DNA of 64,000 nt from Trachythela sp. YZ-2020 (GCA_016169945.1 JADLSH010000333.1:806001-870000); one strand, 5' to 3'. Shown: positions 31,386-43,340, counted from the first letter of the stretch. Translations and numbers: made by a program. Notes: generated by a model not told the origin, from the sequence alone.

Positions 31386-32544
31386 CACAGGCATCCCAAG
31401 CTCACATTGTTGCTATTTAATTTTTTTTTTATTAATAATTTTTTATTATTGCTGTTTGTATTTTATGGTATATTATGTGTATGTGTTCTGTCTGTTATGT
31501 TATGTGCCAGAAATGGTACGATGGAATTAAATATATATTTATTATTGATGGTTAGGGTACTTCATATTAGCAAATTATAGTAGACTTAATAGTCAAATAT
31601 ATATTGCTAAAATATTGTGTCAAATGTAGAAATAAAGTTACTTACTTCTACTACAAGTTGCAATCGACTTTTCGGTGTTGACTTGGTGTGATTTTAAATC
31701 CACTTTGAGGGGATGGTATCATGTTATGAGGGGATGGTAAGGCAGGTAAATATAGCTCAATGCACATCAGTCTTCAGCAACACAAGAGATTTGTTCAGAA
31801 AATCCATAATTTGTTCGATTTTCTGACAATCTCAGGCTCCGTGGCTGTCGACACCTGAGGATATTCAGTTGAGAGCTTGCGAGTTCGAATTACACTCTCT
31901 ATTGTTATTGGTTGATTACAATTCGAACTCGCGAGCTCTCAACTGAATATCCCCGGGTAACGACAGCCACGCTGCCTGAGATTGTCAGAAAATCAAACAA
32001 ATTATGGATTTTCACCGACAAAAAATCTCTTGTGTTTGCTGAAGACGATGAATGTGATGTGAAATGTAATGGGCTTTATGGATCTGTTTTTTTTTTTGGC
32101 GATTCGATGCATTATTATGCGATGCGAGAAGAATTTGTGAAGCCGATGCGAGTTCGTTGGAGCTATATTTACCTGCCTTCTCCTTAATATTACATAGAAT
32201 ACCATCCCCTCAAAGTGGATTTAAAATCACACCAAGTCAACACCGAAAAGTCGATTGCAACTTGTAGTAGAAGTAAGCAACTTTATTTCTACATTTGACA
32301 CAATATTTTAGCAATTTTTTGACAATATATATTTGACTATTAAGTCTGCTATAATTTGCTAATATGAAGTACCCTAACCATCAATAATAAATATATATTT
32401 ACAAATAATTCCATCATACCATTTCTGGCACATAACATACATAACACATACACATAATATACCATAAAATACAAACAGCAATAATAAAAAATTATTAATA
32501 AAAAAAAAATTAAATAGTAACAATGTGAGCTTGGGATGCCTGTG
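31386..32544. mobile_element. 1.16-kb foldback (near-palindromic) transposon
   Basis: The left arm (31386-31891) and right arm (31920-32544) are inverted copies around a 28-bp loop. The ends read CACAGGCATCCCAAGCTCAC. ATACAAC (31379-31385, 32545-32551) flanks both sides as a 7-bp target duplication, an eighth base matching by overlap. The insertion splits a LINE, whose coding reads across the empty site. The right arm is about 110 bp longer because the left arm has lost a segment inside the ORF region. The outer 170 bp of each arm are very A+T-rich. Superfamily uncertain; 7-8 bp duplications fit hAT or P-like elements. Confidence 0.9.
31912..32187 (+). CDS. ORF inside the right arm of the foldback element, unknown
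   Basis: About 91 codons with no in-frame ATG early (the first codon of the open frame is TTG; the first ATG lies about 55 codons in). Content looks protein-like: IRTRELSTEYPRVTTATLPE, KLWIFTDKKSLVFAEDDECD, CNGLYGSVFFFGDSMHYYAM, REEFVKPMRVRWSYIYLP. The left arm carries a decayed, shortened inverted copy. It may be an exon captured by the element or a relic of its own protein. No family recognised. Confidence 0.35.
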   Translation: MITIRTRELSTEYPRVTTATLPEIVRKSNKLWIFTDKKSLVFAEDDECDVKCNGLYGSVFFFGDSMHYYAMREEFVKPMRVRWSYIYLPSP

Positions 32545-32551
32545 ATACAAC

Positions 32552-32760
32552 CAGCTAGTGGGTCTGCTGATGACACTACTTGCACATTTCAAAATTCTTG
32601 TTGGACATGAATATAAACCATGAGCTTTACCATTTGGTATTGAGGTTATTTCCAATTCTATTTCTGAAGGTACAATTGGAGAAAAGAAAAATGAATCATT
32701 AAATCGCCTATCTATTAAATAGTCCCTAAAATTAGATTCTGACTGTGAAACAATTGTCTA
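32552..32760 (-). pseudogene. 5' continuation of the LINE interrupted by the foldback element
   Basis: The minus strand reads FRDYLIDRRFNDSFFFSPI, SEIELEITSIPNGKAHGLYS and CPTRILKCASSVISRPTSWL, the endonuclease-RT linker and RT start that precede ILKHAKIIPIFKGG at 31370. The element is 5'-truncated near 32760. No endonuclease part is seen. Confidence 0.75.
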
Positions 32761-33134
32761 GACAATATGCAAATTAGGTAAAGGCGTAAATTAAGCATGC
32801 AAAGCTGATTTTTTCTTAAAAATGAAAGTTTGCGCGACGTTTTGAAGGGCTTACACTTAAGCAAATTTTCTGAAATTTTGAACAGCAATGCAACACCCAA
32901 CACATTTTCCACCCACTAATTCAAAATAACGTTTAAGCATTCAAATTTCGTGCGCAAGCCATTTTTGATCTGTTGGACAAGACACCCCCCTGGGTTTTGA
33001 AAAATGTAAGTTTCAGAATTTTTTAGTTTATTCTACATTATAAATACCCAAACAATATATATTACTAAAAAACTTCGTACCTGGAGCCGCTTCGCGAAGT
33101 TGAGAGCAATTTCAATTTTGTTCAGTTTTTTTTT

Positions 33135-33722
33135 ATACACCCTGCATATCAATGACATGCCTGATTATTTAGAAAAAAAACTGTGCCTCTATGCAGATGA
33201 TACTCAAATTTAAAATTTAAACAATATCCAGAATTGGCTTTCCAGGAATTGGGGTGATGAGACGCATAAAGCCCTATGTCCCACCTGCAACTCTACAAAC
33301 GATTTACAAAGCATTGATACAACCCTATTTCGATTACTGCTCCCCTTTATGGGATAACTGCAGTAAAGTTCTCCAGGACAAATTTCAGTCTTGTGCGGCT
33401 CTTAGAGTGCTTACTGGAGCCAGCTACAATATTAGATCTGTTGATGTTTTGGAGACTCTTGGTTGGGAAACACTTGATATAAAACGATCGCAAAGTAAAA
33501 CGATATTTATGTACAAAATACTCAATAACCACAGTTCTGCAAAAGAAATATATGTCAGAACACATATAGTCTTCGAAATAGTGCAACAGATTTATCCCTG
33601 CCAAAGCCAAAACAGAATTTTGAAGAGACGCTTTGGATATAGTGGTGCCATGCGGTGGAATGGTCTTTTGCAAGATGCTAAACAGGCTTAAACACTCCAT
33701 TCTTTCAAGCGAACGATACGTC
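33135..33722 (+). pseudogene. LINE RT C-terminal fragment
   Basis: INDMPDYLEKKLCLYADDTQ (catalytic YADD at about 33195) and NNIQNWLSRNW are followed, after an internal deletion near 33250, by the thumb and C-terminus: VMRRIKPYVPPATLQTIYKA, LIQPYFDYCSPLWDN, LTGASYNIRSVDVLETLGWE and RFGYSGAMRWNGLLQDAKQA. A second, shorter 3' end of the same family is at 46475-46722. Confidence 0.7.
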
Positions 33723-33730
33723 AAACTTAA

Positions 33731-34255
33731 GGTGGCTCGATACAGTTTTCAAAAATTCAGGTGTTCAACATTTTTGAAATGATTAAACTCCCTACTTTTA
33801 GGTTTTATTCATCAGGTATCAGGGTTTTCATATATTTTGATGTTTCTAGTTTCAAATTATGTTAGTAACACATAGTTCGTTGCTATGGCAACATACGCGT
33901 AAGAAATTCACTCTAAAATAGCCTCGTGTAGTTGGAAAAGAAGCACGGTGACCCCCAATTTTTTTCGTGCATTATTTTACTTGCAAGACAGACTAACAAT
34001 TAGCAAAATATAAAAAAATTCTGTAATGCCATTTTTTTTAAAAAGGCGAAAATGTCGTTTTCTTCGATAAAATTGTTTTGGCATTACAGAATTTTTTTAT
34101 TTTTGGTGCAATGAAAGATTTTTGCGGTGCAATACAGCATGCAAAATTTGAACATAGGTCACCGGACAAAATAATGAGATATAGCGCATTGTTTTTCAAA
34201 ATTGGAATTTTTTAATGACGTCAGCAATTGACATGAAATTTTTCTATTATGTTAT
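33731..34255 (+). mobile_element. Truncated copy of the TTAA-flanked MITE family
   Basis: TTAA at 33727-33730 precedes GGTGGCTCGATACAG. About 500 bp match the reverse complement of the complete copy at 51151-51782 (e.g. GAAGCACGGTGACCCCCAAT, TTCTGTAATGCCATTTTTTT, GAGATATAGCGCATTG). The far end is missing beyond 34255. It has inserted exactly behind the LINE fragment. Confidence 0.85.
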
Positions 34256-34436
34256 TCTCGTTGACATCTATTGTCCTTTGTCAACACCATTCATGTCACT
34301 GATACATCAGGTATTCTATCAAGTTGTGATTTATCAGGACCATGAACGTGCGCTGATAGACTGGCTGTTTCTTTACTAATATAAGACACAAAATATGCTG
34401 GTGTCAAATTTTATTTCTTAGAGTATAATCTAATTA

Positions 34437-34745
34437 ATAAAATGCTATCTCAAAAAGATGTGTCTTTACTAGTTCTTTAAAATGATCCACTGTTTTAAGC
34501 ATTGCGAATTTCATTTGGTAGTGAGTTCCACAGATTGGTTGCTGCTGATATAAATGTGCGGTCACCCAAAGTTTTCAGTGTTTTGAACTTTGGCAGTGAA
34601 AGCAATAATTCATCATTCGATCTTAGACTGTATCTGGATGGTCTTCTTACACTGATCAGTTCATCCAAATATTCAGGAGCTAGTCCGTGAATAACTTTAA
34701 ATGTTATTAGTAGAATCTTGAAGTCTATCCTTAGTTTCACCGGAA
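34437..34745 (-). pseudogene. LINE RT C-terminal fragment
   Basis: IDFKILLITFKVIHGLAPEY, LISVRRPSRYSLRSNDELLL and LGDRTFISAATNLWNSLPNE are the extreme C-terminus of CR1/L2-like RTs. After a one-base shift, FKELVKTHLFEIAFY and a stop complete the family's usual ending. Only the 3' tip is present. Confidence 0.75.
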
Positions 34746-34749
34746 GTCA

Positions 34750-35910
34750 GTGTAGGTAAATTATTGTAGGAGTTATAGTGTTATACTGTATGGTCAAATC
34801 GGGAAATGTTGCAAATGAGCCGCGAAGCAGTGTTTTGTTCTCTTTATAATTTTTGCAATCGAAACAGTGTATGAAGCTGTAATACATGCTATCTTGTATA
34901 ATAAATACACATACTGCAACTCCACTCACTTATGTCAACCAATCTGGGTTTCTTGCATACACTCGGTGAAGACATTCCTAAGTCGCATTTAAGACTATCT
35001 GATTCGCTATACAAAAGAAGTATGTGAAAATAGGATCAAAATTATGCCAGTTCCACTTTTAAAGGAAACAACATCTACATTTAGATCTTGACAGTTATTT
35101 GTACAGTACGTAAAACATGCCTCCAAAATCAATCACAGTCATTTCATAATTTGTTACATGCTAAGCACTGCAAGGAGGCAACCAATGGTTGACAATTAAC
35201 AATATTGTTAGAGAGATGAAATAGGTCATATATTCGAATATGCTGATTTCCCACTAAATGTCCCCCCCCCCCCATCCCCTCCTCCTTCATCAAGTGGAAA
35301 GTTTGGATTCTCAGCACTTGATTGCATTAAAGATGTTGATGAAACGAGTCATGTGCACACATGTCTGTTTTAGGCATGCTTGCTCAATGGTGCACCTTTT
35401 CAAACACGGCCTGCTGTTGTGGATTTGGTACAAAGTAAATTGTAAACCTAAAATCAACAAGCTCCTCTGATTCTTTATTACCCTTTCTCAAGCTTACCCA
35501 TTCTTCTTCCAGCAACCAGGAAAAAACAAGGATTGATGCCATATTTTGACTGAAACTAATGCAAAGAAGGCAGAAAAGCAAGCTAGCCACTTAAAGTTAA
35601 ACTTACCTTGCTAGATTCTGCATTTGTGCTGCTTTCATCATCTTTCCTTGTGCATTGCTCAAGATCAACAAAGTTGCTATTTTACAGAAACAAGGAAATA
35701 TGGATTCTCAGTGGATATGGAGTGGATATCAGTTGACATCACAGTTGCAAAACTACACAAAAAGCAAAGTTCAGGGGGGGGGCAGAATAATTGGAAAATG
35801 TGGATAATAATTTGATAATCTTTGAAAAACCCTCTTGTGCATATTATTAATATTACATATATAAATTATTTACAAATCAGTCAAGTGGCAAACATAGAAG
35901 AGATTGCTAC
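34750..35910. other. No gene seen
   Basis: A+T-rich sequence with a C tract at 35262-35273. ORFs here have no recognisable content. Confidence 0.5.
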
Positions 35911-35914
35911 TTAC

Positions 35915-36143
35915 ATGTTTTGAGTTGTCACAACAGCCAGTGATTGTCCTGTTTCTTGCCCAACAACACCATGGTACAGTCTATCCCACAGCCACAAGCA
36001 AATAGACATCCAGACACTAGGGGTATTCTCCTTCCCAACTAAAATAGAACCATTGCCATTGGTGCCAGGATGTGTATCGATGACATAGGGCTTATTGTTA
36101 ATGCATCCTATAACAATCGCAAGTGGCTCACTGATGAACACAG
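35915..36143 (-). CDS. C-terminal exon linked to the kinase gene (VIDTHP domain)
   Basis: A clean exon: acceptor TTTACAG before 36143, donor CAT then GTAAGTA at 35914. It encodes AVFISEPLAIVIGCINNKPY, VIDTHPGTNGNGSILVGKEN, VWMSICLWLWDRLYHGVVG and QETGQSLAVVTTQNM. The D-T-H-P motif within beta-rich sequence recalls papain-fold deubiquitinase-like domains (D/H pairs), but that is a weak suggestion. It lies downstream of, and on the same strand as, the kinase exon. I recall the same combination in multicopy cnidarian proteins, so I infer one gene. Confidence 0.5.
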
Positions 36144-36551
36144 CTGTAAACGTTCCTTGACAAAAGCAGAGTCAAAGTGTTAAATTATGATTTCTATTAA
36201 AAAACAAAAGTAGTATTAATTCATTAATTAACCATATCTCACTAATATTTCTTTCATTTCTACAAATTTTCATATTACATCACCATGAGAGCAAGTTACA
36301 ATATATAATAATAATTATACAAATGTAATTTATTTTTAATATTTTCATTATTTATTTCAAAAGATAAAGTAGTTTTTAAATCTTATCTGTCAAGCATTAA
36401 TGCCCCTAAAACTAGTCCAACATCATCCTACTTAACAATGATGGATGCAACATTGTGTTGTTTTCTTGCAGCGAAATTGACAAGCAAAGGTCAGCATGCA
36501 TATGTGATGAGAATTTGTAAATTAATCGAGTTAAAAAAAGTATTTTGAGTT

Positions 36552-36720
36552 ACATTTTTTCCTGTATTTCTATACACTTATAGAAACACTTGTGGGAGTT
36601 TCGGATAACTCGAAATAACGTGGAAAAACTCGCCCTACAGGCTCATTTTCCCTCTGATTATTTTGCGTTCTCCCAAACTCCCACTTGTGTTTCTATAAGT
36701 GTATAGAAACACGGAAAATG
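36552..36720. mobile_element. Short MITE in the kinase-gene intron
   Basis: Inverted arms of about 40 bp (TTTCTATACACTTATAGAAA, then ACACTTGTGGGAGTTT and its complement) enclose roughly 65 bp. The arms are themselves partly palindromic. No target duplication was identified. Confidence 0.7.
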
Positions 36721-36805
36721 TTTTCTATTTCTTAAATATGGGGCCTACAGTGTATATTTTATAATCAACTTACTTTCACTAAGTGTGCAGAGCAATTCAT
36801 AAAGC

Positions 36806-37927
36806 TTAGTTCTTCCACCAAAGGGAGAAAAGATGATCCACAAATGGAAGTTCTTCTGAGAAATCATACTTTGAGGAGAGGAGATTTTGATCACACAAAA
36901 CTGTGTATGCTTCCAGTACGTCATACAGTTTGTCTAACCTACAGTATTGATTAATAATAGCAGGCAGGTACCAAATAGTCTCATCCACCATGTTAGCTAT
37001 GGTATTGAAATCAATACATCCTTCATGCCCAAGCTCACTAATCAAAACAATCAGTCGGTCAGCAATTTTGACAGCAAGAAAAGAACATGCATTGGTTCCA
37101 TATTTTCTGGCAGACTTGGTGATTGAAGAGGTTTAACTAACTCAGATGCCAAATTTGCTGCAAATTCTTGGTCTGCTTGTGAACTAATCGATGCTTCTCC
37201 ACTTTCTCTAATTTCAGAAAGAAATGGACATTTCAGGCTTGGGTTTATCATTGTGAAAATTGTCATACCAAGTACCCAATGGTCACAAAGCATCAGGTCA
37301 CTCATGAAAGCTTTGGATGGACGTTGTTCTGGCAGTAAAATTTCTGGTGCCATGTAGACTACTGTGCCTCGGTCTAATCTGTCTGTCCTTGAGGACAAAA
37401 CTGTTTGAGTTTGCACAAGTAGTGACCTGCTTTCGCCAAAGTCAGCTAGCTTACAAACGACAGGGCGAGATTGATAATAAACATCAAGTTCATCTTTATC
37501 TGTGACAGTGTCATAGTGTTGGTTACTAACAAGTACATTTGCTGGCTTCATATCTCTATGTGCGATCCCATTACTGTGTACATATGCGAGTCCTTCAACA
37601 ATTTCATAAGCTGCACTAGAAATTAACTCCGTAAAGCCATCACAATTAAATGAATCGAGATGCAAGAGGAGATCTGACAAGGAGCTCACTCGAATGGTTT
37701 AAAGCTGAAATAGATGTATTCCAACATCATCGCAGAGGGCGAAAAACACACAGCTTTGCACTGTACGATATGATCACTTTTTAACTGGCAAAGAAGTGAA
37801 ACCTCTTTGGCAAACATCTTCCTTTCATCGTTATCCAATGCTTGAAATAATTTCTTGATGGTCAATTTCTTGATGGTTATTGCTACCTGGCACCTGATAT
37901 TTTGTGGTATAAACATCACCAAAGCTA
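36806..37927 (-). pseudogene. Ser/Thr protein kinase, frameshifted
   Basis: An acceptor (ATAATACAG) precedes 37927. In order: SFGDVYTTKYQ (glycine loop), VAITIKKL (ATP-binding Lys), FAKEVSLLCQLKSDHIVQCK (C-helix Glu), HRDMKPANVLV (catalytic loop), CKLADFGESRS (Mg-binding DFG), GTVVYMAPEI (APE), DHWVLGMTIFTMINP. After the kinase comes AVKIADRLIVLISELGHEGC and an all-helical stretch (FNTIANMVDETIWYLPAIIN). The frame is lost near 37888, 37690 and 37068, each by about one base. The catalytic residues are intact, so it is a young pseudogene, or the indels are assembly errors. It resembles a kinase family I recall as expanded in cnidarians. Confidence 0.75.
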
Positions 37928-37929
37928 CT

Positions 37930-38130
37930 GTATTATAGGGACTATTGTTACAATTACTGTGTACAAAGCCAATGAATTGATGGTTAAAAAATACTTAGTA
38001 AATGTCAGAATGAGCACAAATAAATTTTCGAGGTCTGAATTTTCGAGGTCTGGGTTTTGATATTTCCTGGTCTATGGGTTTCCCATATTACTTTAATAGT
38101 TTATTCACGAAACTAGAGTTTCTGCAAAAT
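37930..38130. other. No gene seen
   Basis: A+T-rich flank upstream of the kinase exon; the earlier kinase exons were not found. Confidence 0.4.
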
Positions 38131-38420
38131 ACTATAGTTGTTTTCCTAAATAAACTATAGTTTAAAGATAACTTTGGTAGAACTATATAGTCCATATTTT
38201 AATGAAACAAAAAACATTTAGAAAATCGTAAACATTTTCATTTATTAAGAATGAAAATGTTTACGATTTTCGGGGTGTCTATTGTTTTGTGTTTTATTAA
38301 AATACTCTATGGCAACCATAATTTTTATAGTCCATATATTGTTTCAAAACAACACTTACATATTTTTTTAGTAAACCATAAAGTATAGTCTTCAACTGCA
38401 ATACTGAAGTATATTTTAGT
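38130..38420. repeat. Large imperfect hairpin with a perfect core
   Basis: The core AATCGTAAACATTTTCATT is followed by its exact complement around 38245. Outer segments (ACTATATAGTCCATATTTTA) pair loosely with sequence at 38300-38400. It looks like a foldback MITE; borders are uncertain. Confidence 0.6.
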
Positions 38421-38453
38421 ATATTTTCTGCTCAAAATAGTGGAAATGTTTAT

Positions 38454-38931
38454 CGCGTTTGTTGTAGGCGTTACAATTTGACGTTTCTAGGCGGATTGTT
38501 AGGGTTTCTAGGCGGGCAACGCTAAGTTAACAGTTTCCAAACTTCTCAGTGGAAACTATTTTAATTGCTCACACTGGTAAAAACTTTTAGAAATTTTGAT
38601 TTTGGTCGATGGATTAATATTTGTTTTGGGTTTCTTTGAAATTTACTTTCATTGTTTGTAGCCACCGTTTGTTTATATATTTGTTTACGTAGCCTCGGCA
38701 CGTGGAATTTACCATTCTATTTGCCCATATTGCGTATTTACGGGCTAGCAATCGATGTGGGTTTATCTACATTTTCGTGTCACTTTTGGCATCTTTTGTG
38801 AAGGTTTTCGCAAATACGTTGTAATTTTCAAATTTCAACTTGTGTTTGTTTTAAATAATAGAACTTGTCCGCCTAGAAACGGCTATCAATCCGCCTAGAA
38901 ACGTCAAATTGTAACGGCTAAAACAAACGCG
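38454..38931. mobile_element. 478-bp MITE with about 60-bp TIRs
   Basis: GCGTTTGTTGTAG, GCGTTACAATTTGACG and TTTCTAGGCGGATTG at the left are inverted at 38869-38930. The motif TTTCTAGGCGG occurs twice in each arm. The ends read TCGCGTTTG. The flanking bases show no clear duplication. Confidence 0.75.
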
Positions 38932-38934
38932 ACC

Positions 38935-39615
38935 AACACTTCCGCTAAACACTCAACCTGAATCGGCTGTATACCCTACAGTACAAGTTTCTTATACACT
39001 GTTTCAAATGGGGGCAGAAAGGAATAACCACATCCAGGATGAACGTGCATCTTGCATCCAGTATCTAACTAATAAAATGTGTGTATAGGATTAGGTGTGT
39101 TGTAAAAGCCTTCTGCCAAATACAACTACTAAGGATTGGGTTTTACCAGTTGTTTTTTTATTGCAATGATATGCAAAGAGTATATATTATAATGCGTATG
39201 CCTTGTGGAATAAGCAAATTTAATTTGTTTGATATGCTGTACATAGCAAACACCCTATGCATACAGTCTAGCTTACAGGCAAGACTTAGGATGGATTGTC
39301 TGTAACTCTTCTTGACAGAAACGTCAACCATTTATTGGGAATTGCCAAAACAAAAAGAGCTATTGTCATAGGCTACATTTTAAACAACTAAAATAAATAT
39401 CTAAATAAGATATATATCAATGCATCATGCTGTTCGTATAATTGAGATAGGTATAGAGCTTAAGCTATTTACAGAAAACTATTCCATTTCAACCATATTT
39501 GGAAGATCAATCAGATACATCTTTCTGTTATGTTCACCGTTGATGCACTTGCTGACCATTTCATGCATGTTCAATGTAACCACCTCTGATGATTCTGTTA
39601 CCTCTGATATAAAAT
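38935..39615. other. No gene seen
   Basis: A+T-rich sequence with ORFs lacking recognisable content. It may include the 3' part of the CACTA-like element that follows. Confidence 0.45.
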
Positions 39616-39621
39616 CAGATG

Positions 39622-42540
39622 TTATGTTCGAAAATACAGTTGATTTCTTACAATATTGAGAAGGGTGCATGCAAGAACATTCGATTTATAACAAGCACAT
39701 TGCTCATGATGCTGGATGGGACAATTGCACTTCTTCAAGATAACTAATCCTGTTATCTTACAGTAGAATGTTCTGCCTTGACGTCTTACTTTGATGTAAC
39801 AGTTTTTACACTTAATAGATCTCTTATACAGATTACTTTCGTAAAGCTTTCCGTCCTCTGTCAAAGGTACACTTTTGTCTATGGAAATATCCCGAATTTT
39901 TGCTTTACTTAATGCTGTTAGATTCTGAGATAATTTCACAGCTCTTTTTGTTACAGATTTTCCATGCACCAGATTGTCTAAGATTTTGGAGACCAGATCA
40001 TTTCCTTGCACACATTGTTCCATGAATACAGGCAAAGTCTTCATGATAGCATACGTTTGGCATACCTGGCCAGAAACATATTGCGTGCCTTGGATCATGT
40101 TCTTGAGAGTAGCATTGTTACTCTCAAATAAGAATGTAGATACAGCCCATGATGGTCCACACATCTCAGTACTCTTAGCCAAGTGGGACAGTTGATGAAC
40201 ATTAAATGTACAATGTGCAACTCCATACAGCTCTTCCATCTTCACAATAAAGAGGTCAAGTGCTGCTTTAACTTTCGCCAAGTCATCTCTTGAAATGAAC
40301 GTACCAAGCAGCTTATGAAGACTCGACAAAAACAGGAAAAAATTATTGCGGTATTGTAATGGATAGACTCCTTGCAAGAGTATAAGTGAGTAATACAAAA
40401 CAAACCGTTTTGTATTCATTACCTTTCCAGTGCTTGTGTGTAGTTTCGACCTTGGTAGCTGTCATACTTCTTTTGGAACAACAATGTTCTTTAGATGACT
40501 TGTAAATTGTTTATTTGAACGGCTGTCCAATGTACCATGGGCTTTCATGGTTACTGCTGTCAAACCAAAGAGACACAAGTTGACGTGCCACTCCAAGTAG
40601 GGCACAATGGAGGAAATCAGGAAACGAAACCATCAACCAGGTCAAAGTGACTAACTTTAGATAACATACTTGGCCCTTTTACACCAAACTGGAGTTTTCT
40701 TCTGCAGGGCCTCTAATGCCAATAATTCCATTTCATGATGAGTGCATTCTTTTTTAGCCTCATCAAAAGGATACACTCTCGTGCTCCCTCTACCACATAC
40801 TACTTGTATTCCTAAAACGTGCACAATATACAAGTATTATGAATAAGAAGCTTACAAACCTGTTCAATCCGGCTTGCTTAGTATGCAATAATATGGTTAA
40901 CCTTACTTTTTAGTTAGAGGCCAATGCTCAAAACTTACAGTAAGCTAGCAACAAAAATTGAAAGTTTATATGCGAGAAATATCGTTGATGGCAAATTTGC
41001 AATGCCAATTGGAATCAATCGTTGACAAGAATGTCTAGATAATTCTTGACTTCATTACAAAATAGAAAACGTTTCACTTTAACGCAATATATGATACAGT
41101 ATGTTTTACAGAACACTGAAGAACTGATTTTGAATCTACCAATAAAACTGTAGCCTACATCGTAGACCCCAGTAAGGATACGTTTAGAAAACTGAAATAA
41201 TGGCAAATTGTCATTACAGTTTTCTAAACGTAATAATGGCAAATTGGCAAACTGTAATAGTGGCAAAATTACTGAGATGAATATGCAGAATGTTAGTCGT
41301 TACACAACATATATTTATCTTAATTCAGAATGAACTTGATTAGATAAGCAGTCCAGAATAAAGAGGCGCAAGTCTTTTTTAATACTTTCACTGCGTACAA
41401 TAGCTGCAAACAGCGTCTGTTAAATAAGAACCCTAAAGAAAATTGATACTGTAAACATGGATGGATGCTCATTTATTTAATAATCCCAAGCCTGATTTTT
41501 TGCACATCATTTTGAAAAGAAGTATGCCATTTGCATTATTTGGGCCAAATTAATGTGCAAATTGCACATTGTTAATTCAAAAATTTGGTACATGTATATC
41601 ATATTTCTACCTTCAACAACAGGCTGTAGTAGAGATTCATGTTCAATACACTTGGAAAACCACAATGCTGGCATGACAATATTCTTCTTGCAGAGATCCA
41701 TAGGCAGCTCTAAAATGGTACACTGTATTGGCGGATTGGCTATAGATCTTTATTAGATGACCTGGATAAAAATAAAATAGAGTATTGTAGTAAAAATACA
41801 GAGTTCATTGCATGTTTTCAAAATTATTAGCCAGCTCAATTCTTTATTCTGAAAGAAGATCGAAATGATAACCAGCATGTGTGGTGTCATGGTCGTGGCT
41901 TGCCTATCATCCTGCAGTATCAATTCAAGTTGAGACTGCAATGACCAATAAGAAAAATAGGATTTATTGATATTTGAACTTTCCACATCCGTTGACACAT
42001 GGCACGAGCACACTTTATCCACATCACATTTGTTACTTGGGCTAAAGTAAAATGAGCATTCTTCACAATAGTAATGATGTACGAAAGTTTGGTGATTAAA
42101 TTTCTTGTAAAAGAGGTACTTTGGTGTAAATGCATGTTCATAATAGTTAAAGTCACCCAATGCTTGATCTGTCAGACAGTTGGTGCTTCAGAACAAATGA
42201 CATTAAGAGCACAAGGGACTGGTTGTGGGTCAAATCTGCACCCTCGTATATTGGCTGGTTTCCACCACTTACAAAACCATAATGCTCTTGAATACACCTT
42301 GTGTTGCTATGCGAGTTATCACTCCATCCATCCATCCCAGACATCACTACTTTCTTCAAAAGGGTCACTCCTTCAGAACTATGGTCCCACATGAAACTGT
42401 TGCAGGAATGCTCACTGTCCGAACTATCAACTAAAGCACCAGGTTCATTTAAGTCAAAATCATCAACATCCCACAATGCATCATCAGAATCTGTGGTGGG
42501 TTCCCAAATCCACCTGTGTTTAATTGGCTCAAAGGTTAGC
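39622..42540 (-). pseudogene. EnSpm/CACTA-type transposase relic
   Basis: Minus-strand order: an acidic N-terminus (42476-42153: WDVDDFDLNEPGALVDSSDS, YEGADLTHNQSLVLLMSFVL); after a shift, FTPKYLFYKKFNHQTFVHHY, CEECSFYFSPSNKCDVDKVC (zinc-binding-like) and YWSLQSQLELILQDD (about 41880). Then CKKNIVMPALWFSKC (41700) and FDEAKKECTHHEMELLALEA (about 40740). Last, 40419-39622 open: VYPLQYRNNFFLFLSSLHKL, YGVAHCTFNVHQLSHLAKST, FLFESNNATLKNMIQGTQYV and a Cys-rich C-terminus. The final block matches the conserved C-terminal part of CACTA transposases (LNVHxLxHL, FExxNxxLKxxxHGT). Frameshifts, stops and missing segments are present. CACTA termini were not found. Confidence 0.7.
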
Positions 42541-42559
42541 CTTACCCTCGTTTAATGAA

Positions 42560-43340
42560 AAAGTTCAAATCAAAATTCCCAACAGCTTATTGATAAGGTT
42601 GAATATGTTTTCCACGAATCTTTTCTAAATCAATATAAGTTTTATTTTCTAAAGTTTTGAAACAAACAGTATAGATAAACTCTAAGCACTCTGTTTTCCA
42701 TTGTTCACAGCTGACATGCTAGTGATTTCTGTAAAATATACAGCATCAACTTAGAGGATTGTATACTACAGTCCCAAAATTATACAACCCCTTCAAAACC
42801 TCAAGGTCCACCCTGCATATAACATGTATGTATCAACTTCAGGTGTAATTGATTTGAATACTGCTAGCTAGGTTTTGAAAAATATAGGATGTTCTTGTTG
42901 TTGATTATGCAAATACTCTATTAGTCCATTTTTATAATTTGTTTATATGTCCCATACTATTTTCTAAACTTGACAAAACATTTTAAGACTAAAGACCTGA
43001 AACCCACTGTCAACTTGCTCCCATGAATATATAAACTCCTAACAATATAGATTTGTTACATGGTGTCATAGTTGAATTACTAAATACCTTATACAACTTA
43101 TAAATGTTGCTAAATAATTTATTTGTTGAGATGCTTTGTAGTAGATTTCTATAGATCTTAAGTAAAATATTTGCCAAAACAGTCTTGATCACACTGACAA
43201 CAGTATAAACCACAATTCACAATATTACACGATTCTATAATGACCATACGAATTGGAAGCGAGTGTAAACGAACATCACCAAATTTGGTCATGTTCGTTT
43301 GACACACGATCATGCACGCTTTTTATTCATATGATCTAGG
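42560..43340. other. No gene seen
   Basis: A+T-rich, apparently non-coding. Nothing recognised. Confidence 0.5.

Noticed and set aside
36806..37927. Treating the kinase frame breaks as introns
   Set aside because: Coding similarity continues directly across each break with only about one base gained or lost; there is no room for introns.
39420..39670. ORFs on both strands at the 3' edge of the CACTA relic
   Set aside because: They are mutual shadows in A+T-rich sequence with no family motif.
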